From positions 54,876,560 through 54,940,559 of the forward strand of contig OY987301.1 of NCBI GenBank assembly GCA_963920635.1: a DNA stretch of 64,000 bases. Reading direction: 5' to 3'. Below are positions 42,400 to 53,481 of this stretch, one piece after another; position 1 is the first letter of the stretch; every line of letters starts with the position of its first letter. The notes below the pieces were generated by a model. That model ran no database searches and was not told where the DNA came from. It was given only the letters and a program-made list of their open reading frames with translations. Position numbers and translations under genes: made by a program. Origin of the DNA: Pseudeuparius sepicola. Taxonomy: Eukaryota > Arthropoda > Insecta > Coleoptera > Anthribidae.

Positions 42400-43615
42400 T
42401 TATTTTGAAGATTTTTTGCGTGTTTTAATATTATGCTTGGAATATTTAGATATGTTAGTTCTAATTTTATTACTTGTTTGTGCGACAGGTTGAATTTTCG
42501 TATATTTCATCGCCAGTTTATCTCTTGTTTGTTCTTTATGGTATACTGTATCGTTTTCCGTAATGTTTATAGGCTTTGTACGTTGTTGGTTTATTTTTTC
42601 TAATTGGTCTTTTTTTCTGGTGTTGAGACCTTCATTTATTCCCTCATAGACTCTCTTCATTTTGTTTTTATGGGTTTGAACGTATTTGGATATAATATCC
42701 TTGTCTTCAATGTCATAAGGATCTTTGGAATTAAAATGTCCCGAAATAATTTCGAAGGGTGTAAAGCTAGTTGCGGAGTGTACAGAATTATTATAATGTA
42801 ATATTGCATATTTAGCTGAATTTTGCAGTGGCTCTTGGGGATTTTGTTGTATATTTGTTCTAATCTGTTCTAGTAGGGTAGAATGGAAACGTTCTACGTA
42901 GCTATTTGAGTTTGGGTTTTTCGAGTTGTAAAATGCATCTGAATTTTGTGTATTTTGCAAAAGTCTGTTAAATTCTGGTTATTAAATTCTACGCCATTAT
43001 CACAAACAATTATTTGTGGAAGGCCATGATGTGAAATAAAAACTAAAAATTCGTCTAGTACGTTAATTGCATTGGTTCCTTTTAATGGGTAGGTTTGTGC
43101 GAATTTTGAAAATGAGTCGACAATTGTCAGAAATTTTTGCTTTGAAATTGAAAGTGTATCCAGATGAATTCTTTCGAATGGTCTTGTTACAATTGGGACG
43201 GCTTGAAATTCGAAGTTAGTTGGCGTTCGCTCATATTTGGCTTTTTGGCAAATATTACAATTATTTATATAGTTAGTAACGTCTTTTGATAAGTTTGGCC
43301 AATAATAATTTTTTTGTAAGGATTCTATGGTGGTTTTAATTCCTCTATGTCCGGTTTTGTAGACGGATAATTTAATTTATCTTGTTTCTCGTTATCCATG
43401 GTAACATCTGTTAATTTCTTGCTGCATATAAAAATTTTGGAATTCATATTGATTAATTTTTCTTGAATCGCTTTAATAAAATATTTCTCATGTTCCTTAT
43501 CTGGGAAATATATATGATATGTGATATTATTTTTTAAGTTGGCGGTAAATTCTTCTAGATCTTCTTCCATGTGTTTTCTCCGAAAATTAATATAAAATCG
43601 TTGGTTGTCAAACAC
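42400..43615 (-). pseudogene. pol: Errantivirus integrase region
   Basis: 43615-43325 encodes the stretch before integrase, including YHIYFPDKEHEKYFIKAIQE. From 43310 down, in broken frames, come a zinc-binding segment (YINNCNICQKAKYERT), then ERIHLDTLSISKQKFLTIVD with the first catalytic aspartate, and IIVCDNGVEFNN with the second. 42960-42400 encodes SYVERFHSTLLEQIRTNIQQ with the catalytic glutamate and a basic tail ending KTRKKSSK. The enzyme class joins retroviral-type cDNA to chromosomes. A frameshift lies near 42955. The stop is 10 bp upstream of the env start. Confidence 0.85.
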
Positions 43616-45078
43616 TTTTTCTTTATTTATTTATTTATTAACTGGCATTGCCCAATTTCATAATGTAGGGGTACATGAAGCAACTTAGCAAATATAGTAA
43701 CAGGTAATCTTATATCTAAATTGTTCAAACCCAGCTTTTACAGTGCATATATGAATGCAGGAAATTATAAATGCAAGTGCTGTAAAATGATGTAGGTATC
43801 CCGCGAGTGTATACAAGGTTTTCAAACAATAGTGTGCAATTGTTTTATGAAGGCCGAGCCATTGGAAAAGAAGTTAAGTCTGGGATGCTCGTTGGCAAGT
43901 CTGCCTGACCTTGTCAGAAAACTATTTTGACCGTAGTTAGTCCTATGGACAGGTATCGAGAAAGTGTTTGTCTGGCGAGTCTCCCTTGACGGCACATGCA
44001 AACCTATCCTGCTCAGCAGATGGGGACAGGTATATCTGTTGTGTAGCAAATTATAAAGCATTTTTAGATCTCTTAGATCCCGACGTTCCTTGAGGGTTCT
44101 AATTTGAATGTTATGTTCTAATTGGGGATATGTCAATTGTGGTGAGCTAAGTTTGAAAGCTATGTATTTTAAGAATTTATGCTGAACTTTTTCTATATTC
44201 TGAATGTGTATGTTGTAACAAGGATTCCAGACACAAGAAGCGTATTCGAGATGGGTTCTCACCAATGAGCAATATAGGAGCTTAACTGCACCAACATTAG
44301 TGAATTCGCGGGTAGTACGTTTTATAAATCCGAGGAGCTGCAAAGACTTTGATAAAGTGCCCTGGATGTGGGGTATGAAGGTAAGTTTAGAGTCCATAAC
44401 AACGCCCAAATCTTTTATTTCTGGAACATTAGACAGAGTAGTGTTTCCGATCAAGTAAGGCTGTTCGAAAGCTGCCCTTGACATATGAAAGGTGACAGAG
44501 TGACACATGGAGGCATTCAGCTCCATGTCATTCCGGGTACACCAAGCCACTAATTGATTTAAATCAGACTGAAGTTTTAAACAGTCACTAGATGAGGAAA
44601 TCTCCATGTATAGCTTCAAGTCATCCGCAAAGAGAAGAAAGTGACTGTGTTCAAGGTGCGATCCTAGGTCATTAATAAACAAATTGAAGAGCAGAGGTCC
44701 CAGATGGGACCCCTGGGGTACTCCTGAGGGGACATATATATCTCTGAACATAAAGTTGTTGAATCTAACAATTTGAGAACGATCCGTTAAGTAGCTCTCT
44801 ATCCAGGAAAGAAAAGTACCACCAACACCCATGTCCCGCAGCTTGGATACCAAAACAGCATGGTTAACCCTATCGAAAGCCTTGGAGAAGTCCGTGTAGA
44901 TTGAGTGCACCGGAGAGCACCTCTCCAAGGCATCCGAGACAAAGTCGACATATGTTAGCAGGTTAAACTCAGCGTTTCTACCAGTCTGAAAGCCAAACTG
45001 CTCTGAGATAACGTATGGGCTCAGTACTGAAGTTAAATATTTGGTTAGTATAAGTTCAAAAACCTTAGGGATAGCACT
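43616..45078 (-). mobile_element. 5'-truncated jockey-like non-LTR insertion
   Basis: Minus-strand RT frame plus 3' UTR ending in a (TAAA)n tail (seen as TTTATTTATTTATTTATTAA at 43622). It splits the errantivirus pol gene. The 5' end is cut inside the RT at about 45078, as usual for target-primed reverse transcription that stops early. A target duplication could not be fixed. Confidence 0.85.
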
Positions 45079-45081
45079 CAA
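43822..45081 (-). pseudogene. jockey-like RT, C-terminal 419 codons, open
   Basis: The open frame starts inside the fingers (SAIPKVFELILTKYL) and contains GFQTGRNAEFNLLTYVDFVS, YTDFSKAFDRVNHAVLVSKL, PSGVPQGSHLGPLLFNLFIN and the catalytic LLFADDLKLYM. A thumb and C-terminal region with VRTHLEYASCVWNP follow. The order is that of jockey/CR1-like RTs. There are no internal stops over 1.26 kb, so this copy is relatively young, but endonuclease, ORF1 and the RT start are missing. The first few codons are shared with the integration boundary. Confidence 0.9.
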
Positions 45082-45858
45082 TAAATAGAGAAACTGGTGA
45101 AGTATCTGAAATTTTTATTATCATTTGGTTTTTATGATAATTAAGAGGTTTTTCCGAATAGGGGAATGTTAAGAGGGGTGCTTCACACACAGAATGAACT
45201 GTGGTTATGTATGGTTCATTGTTTTCAAAAAAGTCTTGAATAGTTTTGTCTATGTCTCCGGTTTCATTTATCATTGAAATTTTGTCACAAGGGTTCCGTG
45301 ATAGTGCATCGGCCACGACATTTTCTTTTCCTTTTATATAGGCAATTTCAAAATCAAATTCCGAAAGTAAGAGTTTCCATCGAACTAGTTTTGAGTTCGG
45401 TTCCTTAAGGTTTTCCAGCCATTTTAGAGGCTTATGATCTGTTTTTATTTTAAAGTGACGGCCAAACAGGTAAGGTCTAAAATATTTAACTGACCATACC
45501 ACCGATAATAATTCTTTCTCTGTTACAGAGTAATTCACTTCTGCGAGGTTCAATGTTCTGCTTGCGTAACAACTTGGGTTGCCTTCTTGGCTTAACACAG
45601 CACCTATGGCATATTTGCTGGCGTCTGTTGTGAGTGTAAACGTTTTTGAAAAATCGGGTCTTAGTAGTACAGGGTCATTGCAGATAATTGATTTACAGGT
45701 TTCAAATGCTTTTTTAAACTCTTCATTGTGTTCAACCTTTTTTCCTTTCTTGAGGCATGTCGTTAATGGTTTAGTAATTTTGGCAAGATTGTTAATAAAC
45801 TTTCTGTAGAATCCGATCATACCTAGAAAACTTTTTATTTCCTTGTGTGTTTTGGGCA
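45079..45858 (-). pseudogene. pol: Errantivirus RT end and RNase H
   Basis: The frame of about 260 codons begins at the cut end with KTHKEIKSFLGMIGFYRKFI (RT connection). RNase H motifs follow: TLTTDASKYAIGAVLSQEGN, NYSVTEKELLSVVWSVKYFR, KIKTDHKPLKWLENL and [12 protein letters not shown]. It reads without stops to the point where the jockey-like insertion begins near 45078. The YxDD part of RT is beyond the truncation. Confidence 0.9.
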
Positions 45859-48201
45859 GTTAGAGACCGTTTTTCTATGTCCATTACCAATGGACCGCCT
45901 GACGCCCCTGCAGGAGATGGGATTCAAGTTATCCACCACTTGTCACATTTGTGAGAAACCATTCAATTCCGATCAGAAAAAGGTTCGAGATCATAACCAT
46001 CTAACTGGAATATTTAGGGGTGCTGCGCATGAAGACTGCAACATAAATTATCAGGATAGTCACGTGGTGCCTGTGGTATTTCACAATTTAAGCGGGTACG
46101 ACGCTCATTTTGGGATTAAGAGCATTGCCAAAGATGTTGAGGGGAGGGTTGAGCTGCTTTCCCTTAATAAGGAAAAGTATATTTCCTTCACGAAAAACAT
46201 ATCGGAAACAGCAATTAAATTCAGGTTCATTGATAGTTTTCGGTTTATGGCGGGGAGCTTAGAATCCTTGGCTGCAAATCACAGCGATTATCCCATTCTT
46301 CGAAGTCATTTTCCACACCTGCCTAATGATAAGTTTAATCTTCTCACACGAAAGGGGGTTTTCCCTTATGATTAGGTGGATTCCATGGAAAAATTAAATC
46401 ACAATCATCTACCACCCAAAGACAGTTTTTAAAGGGAAGATGGATTTGGAGGAAAGATCAATATATGAAAAAGAGTACGTTCACGCACAGAAAGTATGGG
46501 GGGGACTTTAGCTGTAAAAATATCGGTGAATATGCAGAATTGTATATGAAGACGGACATACTTCTGCTGGCAGACGTCTTTGAACAATTCAGAAAAAGTT
46601 GTATGAAATCGTATGAAATCACACAAGTTAGACCCCGCCCACTATTATACGTTCCCTGGATATACGTGGGACTGTATGTTAAAATATACTGGAATCAAAC
46701 TGGAATTGCTTACCAATATTGACATGGTAATGTTTGTGGAAAAAGGCATCCGTGGGGGACTCTCTCAGTGCTCAAAACGCCGATCTACAGCAAACAATAA
46801 ATACATGCCTAACTATGACTCCAGCAAGAATTCGAAATATTTGTCATACTTTGACATAAATAATCAATATGGTTGGGCCATGGGACAGCATCTGCCATAT
46901 GGTGGATTTAAATGGTAGATCCAAATCCAAATTGTCAACACAATTCCGGACAATGCAGCAACGGGTTACTTCTTGGAAGTGAACTTAGAGTACCCGGAAA
47001 ACCTACATGACCTGCATGGAGACCTGTCATTTTGTCCCGAACACCGCAAAGCTGATGATAATCTCAGAGATAAAAATAATTGTAAATTAATGGCTACATT
47101 ATACAACAAAGAAAAATATGTGGTTCACTATCGAACACTTAAACAGGCTTTGGCAAATGGTCTCAAACTTAAACAAATACATCGAGTCCTAAAATTCAAA
47201 CAGTCGTCGTGGTTGAAACCATATATCGATCTCAACACACATCTACGTACTCTGGAACTACCCCGTTCGAAAAAGATTTATTTAAGTTGTTATCTAACGC
47301 CGTGTTTGGGAAAACCATGGGAAACGTTCGAAAGCACAGCATTGTGAAATTAATAAATAAATGGGATGGAAGATATGGAGCAGAAGCTCTAATTTCGAAA
47401 CCAGAGTTCAAATCTTCCTTTATATTTGATGAAAATCTAATCATCATCGAAATGAATAAGTCTGAGGTATTTTTCAATAAACCAATATATGTGGGGATGA
47501 CCATTTTGGACTTGGCAAAAACCACCATCTACGATTTCCATTATGGGTACATGAAACCATAATTTGGAAACAATTCTACCGTTCTATACACAGATACTGA
47601 CTCATTAATTTATGAGATACAAGATGTTGATATTTATGATATTATACTTAGAGATTGTCATACACGTTTCGATACTAGCGATTTTCCAACAGATAATATT
47701 TACAAAATACCTCAGGTCAATAAAAAGGTCCTCGGAATGATGAAGGAAGAAAATAATGGAAGAATAATGACAGATTTTGTGGGGTTAAGATCAAAGATGT
47801 ATACAGTGAAACTACTTCAGACCGATGAAGAAAAACAAAGATTGAAGCTGCGAGAAAGCGGATTTACCGATGATGAAATAGGTGAAATAATGAAAAATGG
47901 TGGGGTAATAAAGGAAATAAAAGGTATTAAGAAAGGTGTTATTAAAAGCAAAATCACGTTTGAAGATTATGTGCGGTGCCTGGAGGATAATATTGAAAAA
48001 TTTATTAGTCAAAATTTAATAAGATCCGAAAAACATGTAGTATACTCCACAACACAAGAGAAAATTGCACTTAGCCCCCACGACGATAAACGGGTTTTGC
48101 TAAATAATTCATACTGTACATTACCATGGGGTCATTACTCTACGAAAAAACGTTCTTCTGATGAACACACCCCGCCCCCTAAAAAAATTAAACAATCATA
48201 A
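45859..48201 (+). pseudogene. Polinton/Maverick-type DNA polymerase B
   Basis: Broken frames in order: CHICEKPF and KVRDHNHLTGIFRGAAHEDC (a zinc-binding insertion typical of these polymerases); exonuclease block [45 protein letters not shown]. Polymerase motif A is FDINNQYGWAM (about 46853), motif B is SNAVFGKTMGNVRKH (about 47290) and motif C is LYTDTDSLIYEI (about 47585). A C-terminal frame (47737-48201) ends in a basic tail. It is a protein-primed family B polymerase of Polinton/adintovirus-like elements. Stops (such as TAG at 46372) and at least five frame changes kill it. The N-terminus is cut at the junction with the errantivirus. Confidence 0.88.
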
Positions 48202-48255
48202 TCGTGGTTGGAGGGCAAACCTCATCATTCACAAAGTATCCATTGAGCCATCAAG

Positions 48256-48782
48256 ATGCCTAAAGAGTGCGATTGGGGGAGGCCCTGTGACTGTGCCGAA
48301 TGAACCCCCGACTTGGAAGAAATTTGCGATATATGTAACAAAAATAAAGCATATACGATCGGATCACGCTACACAAAGGATAGAAAAGGCATTGGCTATT
48401 ATGCTTTTACATCATGCTGCTACAAATGCTACCAGATACACTTTGGAATAGCAGAGGAGGCTCAGTTCCGAGAAATGAAAAAAAACCTGGTGATGGGCCT
48501 GCCTAAAATAGAAGAGTCTGATTCCCTAACTACAGTACTCAAGAAATATTTTAGTACGCAGGTACAGATTATTGAAGATTTTCGTAAAATAGTGGATCAA
48601 CGTAACTATATACTCTGGAAAAATCACTATTGGTGTAAATCTACCTGAGGCAACAATAACCAAAGAAGAGGACCCCGCAGCATGGTTCGAGCGCACGATA
48701 TTGGATAACGCAATTAATTATTTATCAAAATGTACAAACCCCATAATTCAAACTATGCGATTACGTTGTATACCAATTTAAT
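48256..48782 (+). pseudogene. Small Cys-rich protein downstream of PolB
   Basis: The ATG at 48256 opens MPKECDWGRPCDCAE, followed by a TGA where a cysteine codon would complete the pattern. It then runs in frame through ICDICNKNKAYTIGSRY and YAFTSCCYKCYQIHF to 48648; a shifted frame continues with EDPAAWFERTILDNAINYLS and ends near 48780. The C-x4-C-x-C and C-x2-C...CC-x2-C spacing suggests a zinc-binding protein of about 170 residues. I do not recognise the family. It lies 55 bp after PolB on the same strand and could belong to the same Polinton-type element. Confidence 0.5.
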
Positions 48783-49055
48783 TTTTTTTATTGCTAATAT
48801 AATAAATGGAATAAAGTAACAAAATTGTAAACCACTAGTATTATTTTTATATGTAAATTCCATTCAGTTTCTCAGAAAAATTCTTATCTAATCTTAATAT
48901 TTTTGCAAACAAGATTTGTATGTTCCTTCTGTAAATTTTCTAATAATTTTTATATATCTCTAGAAATAAAAACGTTAAATCAATAAACCGCTTATCATAT
49001 GTATATAAGTCCTATATACACAAAATAGGTGCCCTAAACAATTATTATTATTTAA
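48783..49055. repeat. AT-rich DNA with one of two direct repeats
   Basis: 48958-49050 (AAATAAAAACGTTAAATCAA...CTTATCATATGTATATAAGT...AAAATAGGTG) recurs at about 49428-49530 on the other side of the foldback element. Confidence 0.7.
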
Positions 49056-49393
49056 GGGGGGGTTGCCGACAGCGAAAGTGATGTTAGATTTCGTATTTTT
49101 TTAAGTTGTGTAGCATAAAATCTAATAACATTTTACCTGGCAAAAATTTAGTACAAACATCTCTGTCTTCATTTTAATCATAAGATCTTAAAAGCATATG
49201 CAATGGAATTATTATTTTCCCCAAGGTTTTCATAACCTATAAAACAAAACTCTGCTTGTAAGATCTTATGATTAAAATGAAGACAGAGATGTTTGTACTA
49301 AATTTTTTCCAGGCAAAATGTTATTAGATTTTATGTTATACAACTTAAAAAAATACGAAATCTAACGTCACTTTCGCTGTCGGCAACCCCCTC
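49056..49393. mobile_element. TTAA-flanked palindromic MITE, 338 bp
   Basis: Arms of 135 bp (49056-49190 and 49259-49393) begin GGGGGGGTTGCCGACAGCGA and are nearly perfect reverse complements around a 68 bp loop. TTAA occurs immediately outside both ends (49052-49055 and 49394-49397). A TTAA duplication is the mark of the piggyBac superfamily, though the G-run ends are not typical. No transposase. Confidence 0.85.
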
Positions 49394-49427
49394 TTAAAAT
49401 GAAACTAATATTTTTGAAAAATCCCTA

Positions 49428-50390
49428 TAAATAAAAACGTTAAACCAGTAAACTGCTTATCATATGTAGATAAGTCATGCACTAACAATTTTTACCTATA
49501 CAAAATAGGTGTGCTAAGCAATTATTCTAGCAACAAATACCCACAAATTTCTCTACTAAGCATACAATTTTGCTTTCCCAAATAATATAATTAAATCACA
49601 AAAAAAAAATTCTACTAAAAATGTACATCTCTATAACTAGAAAGCTAAACCCTAATAATTTTCACTAAAAATTTATATAAAACGATGTTCCCATAATTTT
49701 TACTAAAGTTGAGCCTCTAAAATGTTTTCTATAAAACGAAGCGCCAGTAACTCATCTCTATAACTAGAAAGCTAAACCCAATACTTTCGCTAAAATTATT
49801 TATGTATTGAGAAAAAACGTAAAAACACCTATGTTTCCCTAGCCTAAAATAAAAATTTGTATATAAGGATGCACCTATAAATTGCAAGAAAATGTATAAA
49901 ACACCTATAATTTATCATCAAAACCTGAGAAAAATTTTATATACAAAGCTAATCACACATAATTTCCACTAAAATTGTTCATACTAATTATAGAAACGTA
50001 CATTTCGATCAATTAAACTTGAAAGTGTTTTGGTCCAATATTTTTTAAAATTATATTCATTCTAAAATTAGGTTTTCCTTAAGCATCTGATGGTTCAAAC
50101 GACCCTGTACAATAATTATTATTCCTAAACAATTACTCGAAAAGTTCGCCACTATGTATTTATTTAAGATGGTACCTTGTCAAGCTGGCATATTTTACCA
50201 TGTATTAACAGGTACAAACGCGGTTTGAAATTCAAAATTGAAATATTCCTATTTTGGCATAAAATCATTCGTTGGTAGATGAAAATCCAATGATTACCGT
50301 TAAGGGTAGTCGTTTAAGATAATCACCCACACGACCCGGGTACCTTGTTAAGCTAGCATATTTTACCATGTAAAATAAAACTACAAAGTT
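49428..50390. repeat. AT-rich repetitive DNA
   Basis: Contains the second copy of the 48958-49050 repeat. CTCTATAACTAGAAAGCTAA occurs twice (about 49631 and 49755). TACCTTGTCAAGCTGGCATATTTTACCATGT-like segments lie at about 50172 and 50341 (period near 170). No gene is supportable. Confidence 0.65.
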
Positions 50391-50392
50391 TT

Positions 50393-52191
50393 ACGCAACT
50401 TTGCACTAGCTTCAATTAGGAGAGAAAAAGCTGCATATCTGGCTTATCTCAACTCTCAGCACAGTTCTAAACAGATGTGGTGTAGTTTAAGGAATATGCA
50501 ATTTAATTATAAGTCAGCACCTACTCTACCTTCCAGTTTTGATGACCCTGATGTTGTAAATAATTACTTCATGTCAGTTTTTGATCCAGGCAACATACCT
50601 ATAACCCTTCTTGATTTCTATTCAAACAACAGATTTTCTAATCACAACTTTTCCTTCAAACCTGTCGCGCCTGCTGAAATTTATAAGATAGTTACTGAAC
50701 TAAAATCGAATGCTAAAGGCATCGATGGTGTTAATTTAACTATGGTTAAGTTGAGTATTCCCCTAATTTTACTACATATAACGCATATTGTCAACCTCTG
50801 TCTGGAAAAGGGTTATTTTCCTAAGGCTTGGCGTAAGGCCATTGTTGTGCCTGTTCCTAAAGTTTCTGCACCAAAGGGACCTTCTGATCTACGCCCTATC
50901 AGTCTGCTTCCTGTAATGTCTAAGGTTTTGGAAAAAGTGGCCTACCTACAAATTTCTAATTTTGTTGAACAAAGTAATATCCTCCCGGCACTGCAATCTG
51001 GCTTTCGGAAAGCTCACAGCACAACAACAGCGCTATTACATATGACAGACAACATAATTAACGCTTTAGATAGGCATATGGGCGTTGCCTTGGTATCACT
51101 AGATTACTCTAAGGCTTTTGATAAAATCAATCCCACACTCTTGTGCCATAAACTAGAATATTTTGGTTTTGACAGGCGTTCTACACTATTTATTAGAAAT
51201 TATCTCAACAATAGAGAGCAGTGTGTCTTGATTAATGGTAAGCATTCAGAGTCAAAAGTCATAAAGTCTGGTGTCCCTTAGGGGTCTGTGTTAGGACCTC
51301 TTTTATTCTTAATATATACTGCTGATTTACCATCTTCTGTTGTTTCGTCTGAGGTGCAATCCTTTGCCGATGACACGCAGCTTCTACATTATTTTGATTT
51401 GAGTGTGGATGGCGTGGCTGTGGCCGCAGCGCAACTGAATGCTGACCTGGAAAAACTGTGCAAATTTTCCTCTAACCATAACCTGTCTATTAATCCTGCC
51501 AAATCTAAAGTACTTCTCTTCTGTAGTAAGCGATACAGGGATGAAGTGAAAATGATATTGAATGTTGATATTGGGTTAGAACGATTAGAATTCTCAAACA
51601 CTGTTAAAATTCTAGGAATTGTTTTTGACGATCAGCTCAGATTTAAAAGTCATATAAATAACCTAGCTCAAAAAATGTACCTGAGGCTTCGAACTTTGTA
51701 TGCTAACAAATATTTACTTAACTTTAAATTGAGAAAAAAGTTGTGTGAGGCTTTGGTTATTTCTGTTCTTGGATATTGTCACTTGTTATACTATCCCTGT
51801 TTACATCAAGTCACTAAAACTAGATGACAAGTTGCCCAAAACAACTGTATTCGATGTATTTGCGGACTTAGGCGATTTGACCATGTTTCGGCTCAATATT
51901 CTAACCTTAAATGGTTGAAACTGAATGATTTTAATAAATATCGATTCTCTTGCTTCATTCATAAATTGTTGAAAACATCTGTACCTTCATATTTGAGAAG
52001 GAAAATTGTATTAAGAGAGCAGGCACATGGCCGTTCGATTCGCCATGCGTCAGTGATCTCCATCCCTCTGCATAGATCCACTCTGTATAGACGTTGTTTT
52101 TCTTATAATGCAGCCAGGATGTACAATACTATTCCATATGAATTTAAGCGATTGTCAGTTTTGAACTTTCGAAAAAAAAATTAAGCTACTT
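50393..52191 (+). pseudogene. Non-LTR reverse transcriptase, two nonsense changes
   Basis: The frame opens before the first methionine at 50475 (ASIRREKAAYLAYLNSQHSS) and contains the RT blocks LKSNAKGIDGVNLTMVKLSI, WRKAIVVPVPKV, DLRPISLLPVMSKVLEKV and LVSLDYSKAFDKINPTLLCH. In the 'SGVPQGS-LGPLLF' block the glutamine codon is TAG at 51279. After it the same frame carries GPLLFLIYTADLPSS and the catalytic QSFADDTQLL. A TGA at 51825 is followed by CIRCICGLRRFDH and a C-terminal tail to 52191. The enzyme would copy the element RNA at a nicked target; with two stops it cannot. The clade within the jockey/CR1/I group is not resolved. Confidence 0.9.
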
Positions 52192-52406
52192 TTGTTACAG
52201 TAACTTTATGTATAATATGCTTGCTCTTGAATGATGATCTTCTTTCTCAATATTTTGCTGCTCTTGATTCTCTATTATCCTTATGGCATGTTTTGTATAC
52301 TATATTGTTTATTATTTATTTTTAACATCTATTCTTTATGGCCTTAGTGGTTAAGTGTAAGAATAGCCTTGGCTAAACTTCGCCACTTTGCCATTATTAT
52401 TATTAC

Positions 52407-53297
52407 TAAAGGGCGGAATATATGCAAATTGCATATATATGCATTTTTTGCATATTTTATTCAATTTCGCAAAACATTGCATATTTCTGGAAAAACCATA
52501 TTTTTGTGCATATTTGCATGTTCTTCCTATACTTATTTATAGATATAAGATATAACCAAGATTATGAGAACCCAGAGACAACTCGCAGTGTGTAGTGTAA
52601 AGTCAAGAAATCCTGAAAAATGCGGATGTAGCTAACTTGTTTTGATTAAAGTTATAATTTTAGTTTTATACCAGATATTAGAAAGTATAAATTTAGGTTT
52701 AAGCGAATCGATTGATTTTGTTCAAGATTTTCCGCTAAATATAGAAAGGTTACCGGTGATGTAGGTATTAAAGTTAGAAAAATATTATACGCTGATGCTA
52801 CTGTAGAAAAGAATGAAGGGTTCAAATCTTTAAAGGCAGTAAAGAGTATTTTTGATGATAAATCATCCAACGAAGTCGCACCTTGGCCTTATATACCTTA
52901 CTACCCAAATTAAAATACTGTCCTATTACATCGGCAGATGTTGAGAGAAGCTTTTCTATATATAAACATATTTTTACCGACAGAAGGCAAAGATTTTTAT
53001 TGGAAAACTTTGAAAAGTATTTAATCATAAATTCCTACTATACAATTTCAAATTAAAATGTTTTTAAAGTTCTGCTTTAACATAGGTATATTTTACGAGG
53101 TATTTTATGTCTTTGTTTTCCTTTCTCCTTTCTCTAAAATCAGTTTTGTTGTTTTTTAAGGTATTTGTCCATGTAAAATAAATGCATATCATTGCATATT
53201 TGGCCAAATAAATGCATATTATTGCATATTTAAAAAAAATGATGCATATATATGCGCATATTTCGATTGAAATCAAATGCATATATTCCGCCCTTTA
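52407..53297. mobile_element. hAT element, 891 bp, with 8 bp target duplication
   Basis: Terminal repeats TAAAGGGCGGAATATATGCA (left) and the inverted TGCATATATTCCGCCCTTTA (right) are flanked by ATTATTAC on both sides (52399-52406 and 53298-53305). The 8 bp duplication and the transposase remnant inside identify a hAT. GCATATATATGC-type repeats fill the sub-terminal 70 bp at each end. Internally deleted and non-autonomous. Confidence 0.95.
52740..53056 (+). pseudogene. hAT transposase C-terminal remnant
   Basis: Near the end, one frame reads LKYCPITSADVERSFSIYKH and then FTDRRQRFLLENFEKYLIIN. This is the hAT C-terminal dimerisation segment ('S..VERSFS.yk...t..R..l..enl..yl.i'). A preceding stretch in another frame (KLEKYYTL/ADATVEKNEGFKSLKAVKS) is probably the region just before it. 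Stops and shifts abound; the catalytic acids and the BED zinc finger are missing. Confidence 0.85.
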
Positions 53298-53370
53298 ATT
53301 ATTACTATTATATTAATGTATTATACTTTTAATAAGTGTAATCATTACCTAACGTTATAAATAAAGTCAT

Positions 53371-53427
53371 ATTATTATTATTAATATTATTATTATTATT
53401 ATTAAAATTATATTATATTATTATTAT
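53371..53427. repeat. ATT microsatellite, left of Dong copy 1
   Basis: (ATT)n with a few interruptions, forming the tail of the upstream non-LTR element and the left flank of the Dong insertion. Confidence 0.95.
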
Positions 53428-53481
53428 CCCGGATACCATAAGGATCTGGCTCGGACGAGACCCTTGCCATGTTATCGGGCC

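Larger units (their letters stand above)
40715..45858 (-). mobile_element. Errantivirus (Gypsy) with env, truncated
   Basis: On the minus strand, in order: end of RT and RNase H (45858-45080), integrase (43615-42400), env (42390-40823), purine tract and 3' LTR. The 5' side is lost at 45858, where a Polinton-type polymerase begins on the opposite strand. A jockey-like element (43616-45078) is inserted between RNase H and integrase. Env relics of the same family occur at 19-21 kb and 34-39 kb. Confidence 0.88.
50393..53427 (+). mobile_element. jockey-like non-LTR element split by a hAT
   Basis: RT (50393-52191), a 3' UTR to 52406, then, after the hAT insertion (52407-53297), the rest of the 3' UTR with ATAAATAAAG near 53360 and an ATT-repeat tail (53371-53427). 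It is 5'-truncated within the RT region. The ATT tail is where R4/Dong copies have inserted. Confidence 0.85.

Noticed and set aside
48161..48451. 96-codon frame overlapping the Cys-rich gene
   Set aside because: Different frame from the Cys-rich pattern, which explains the region better.
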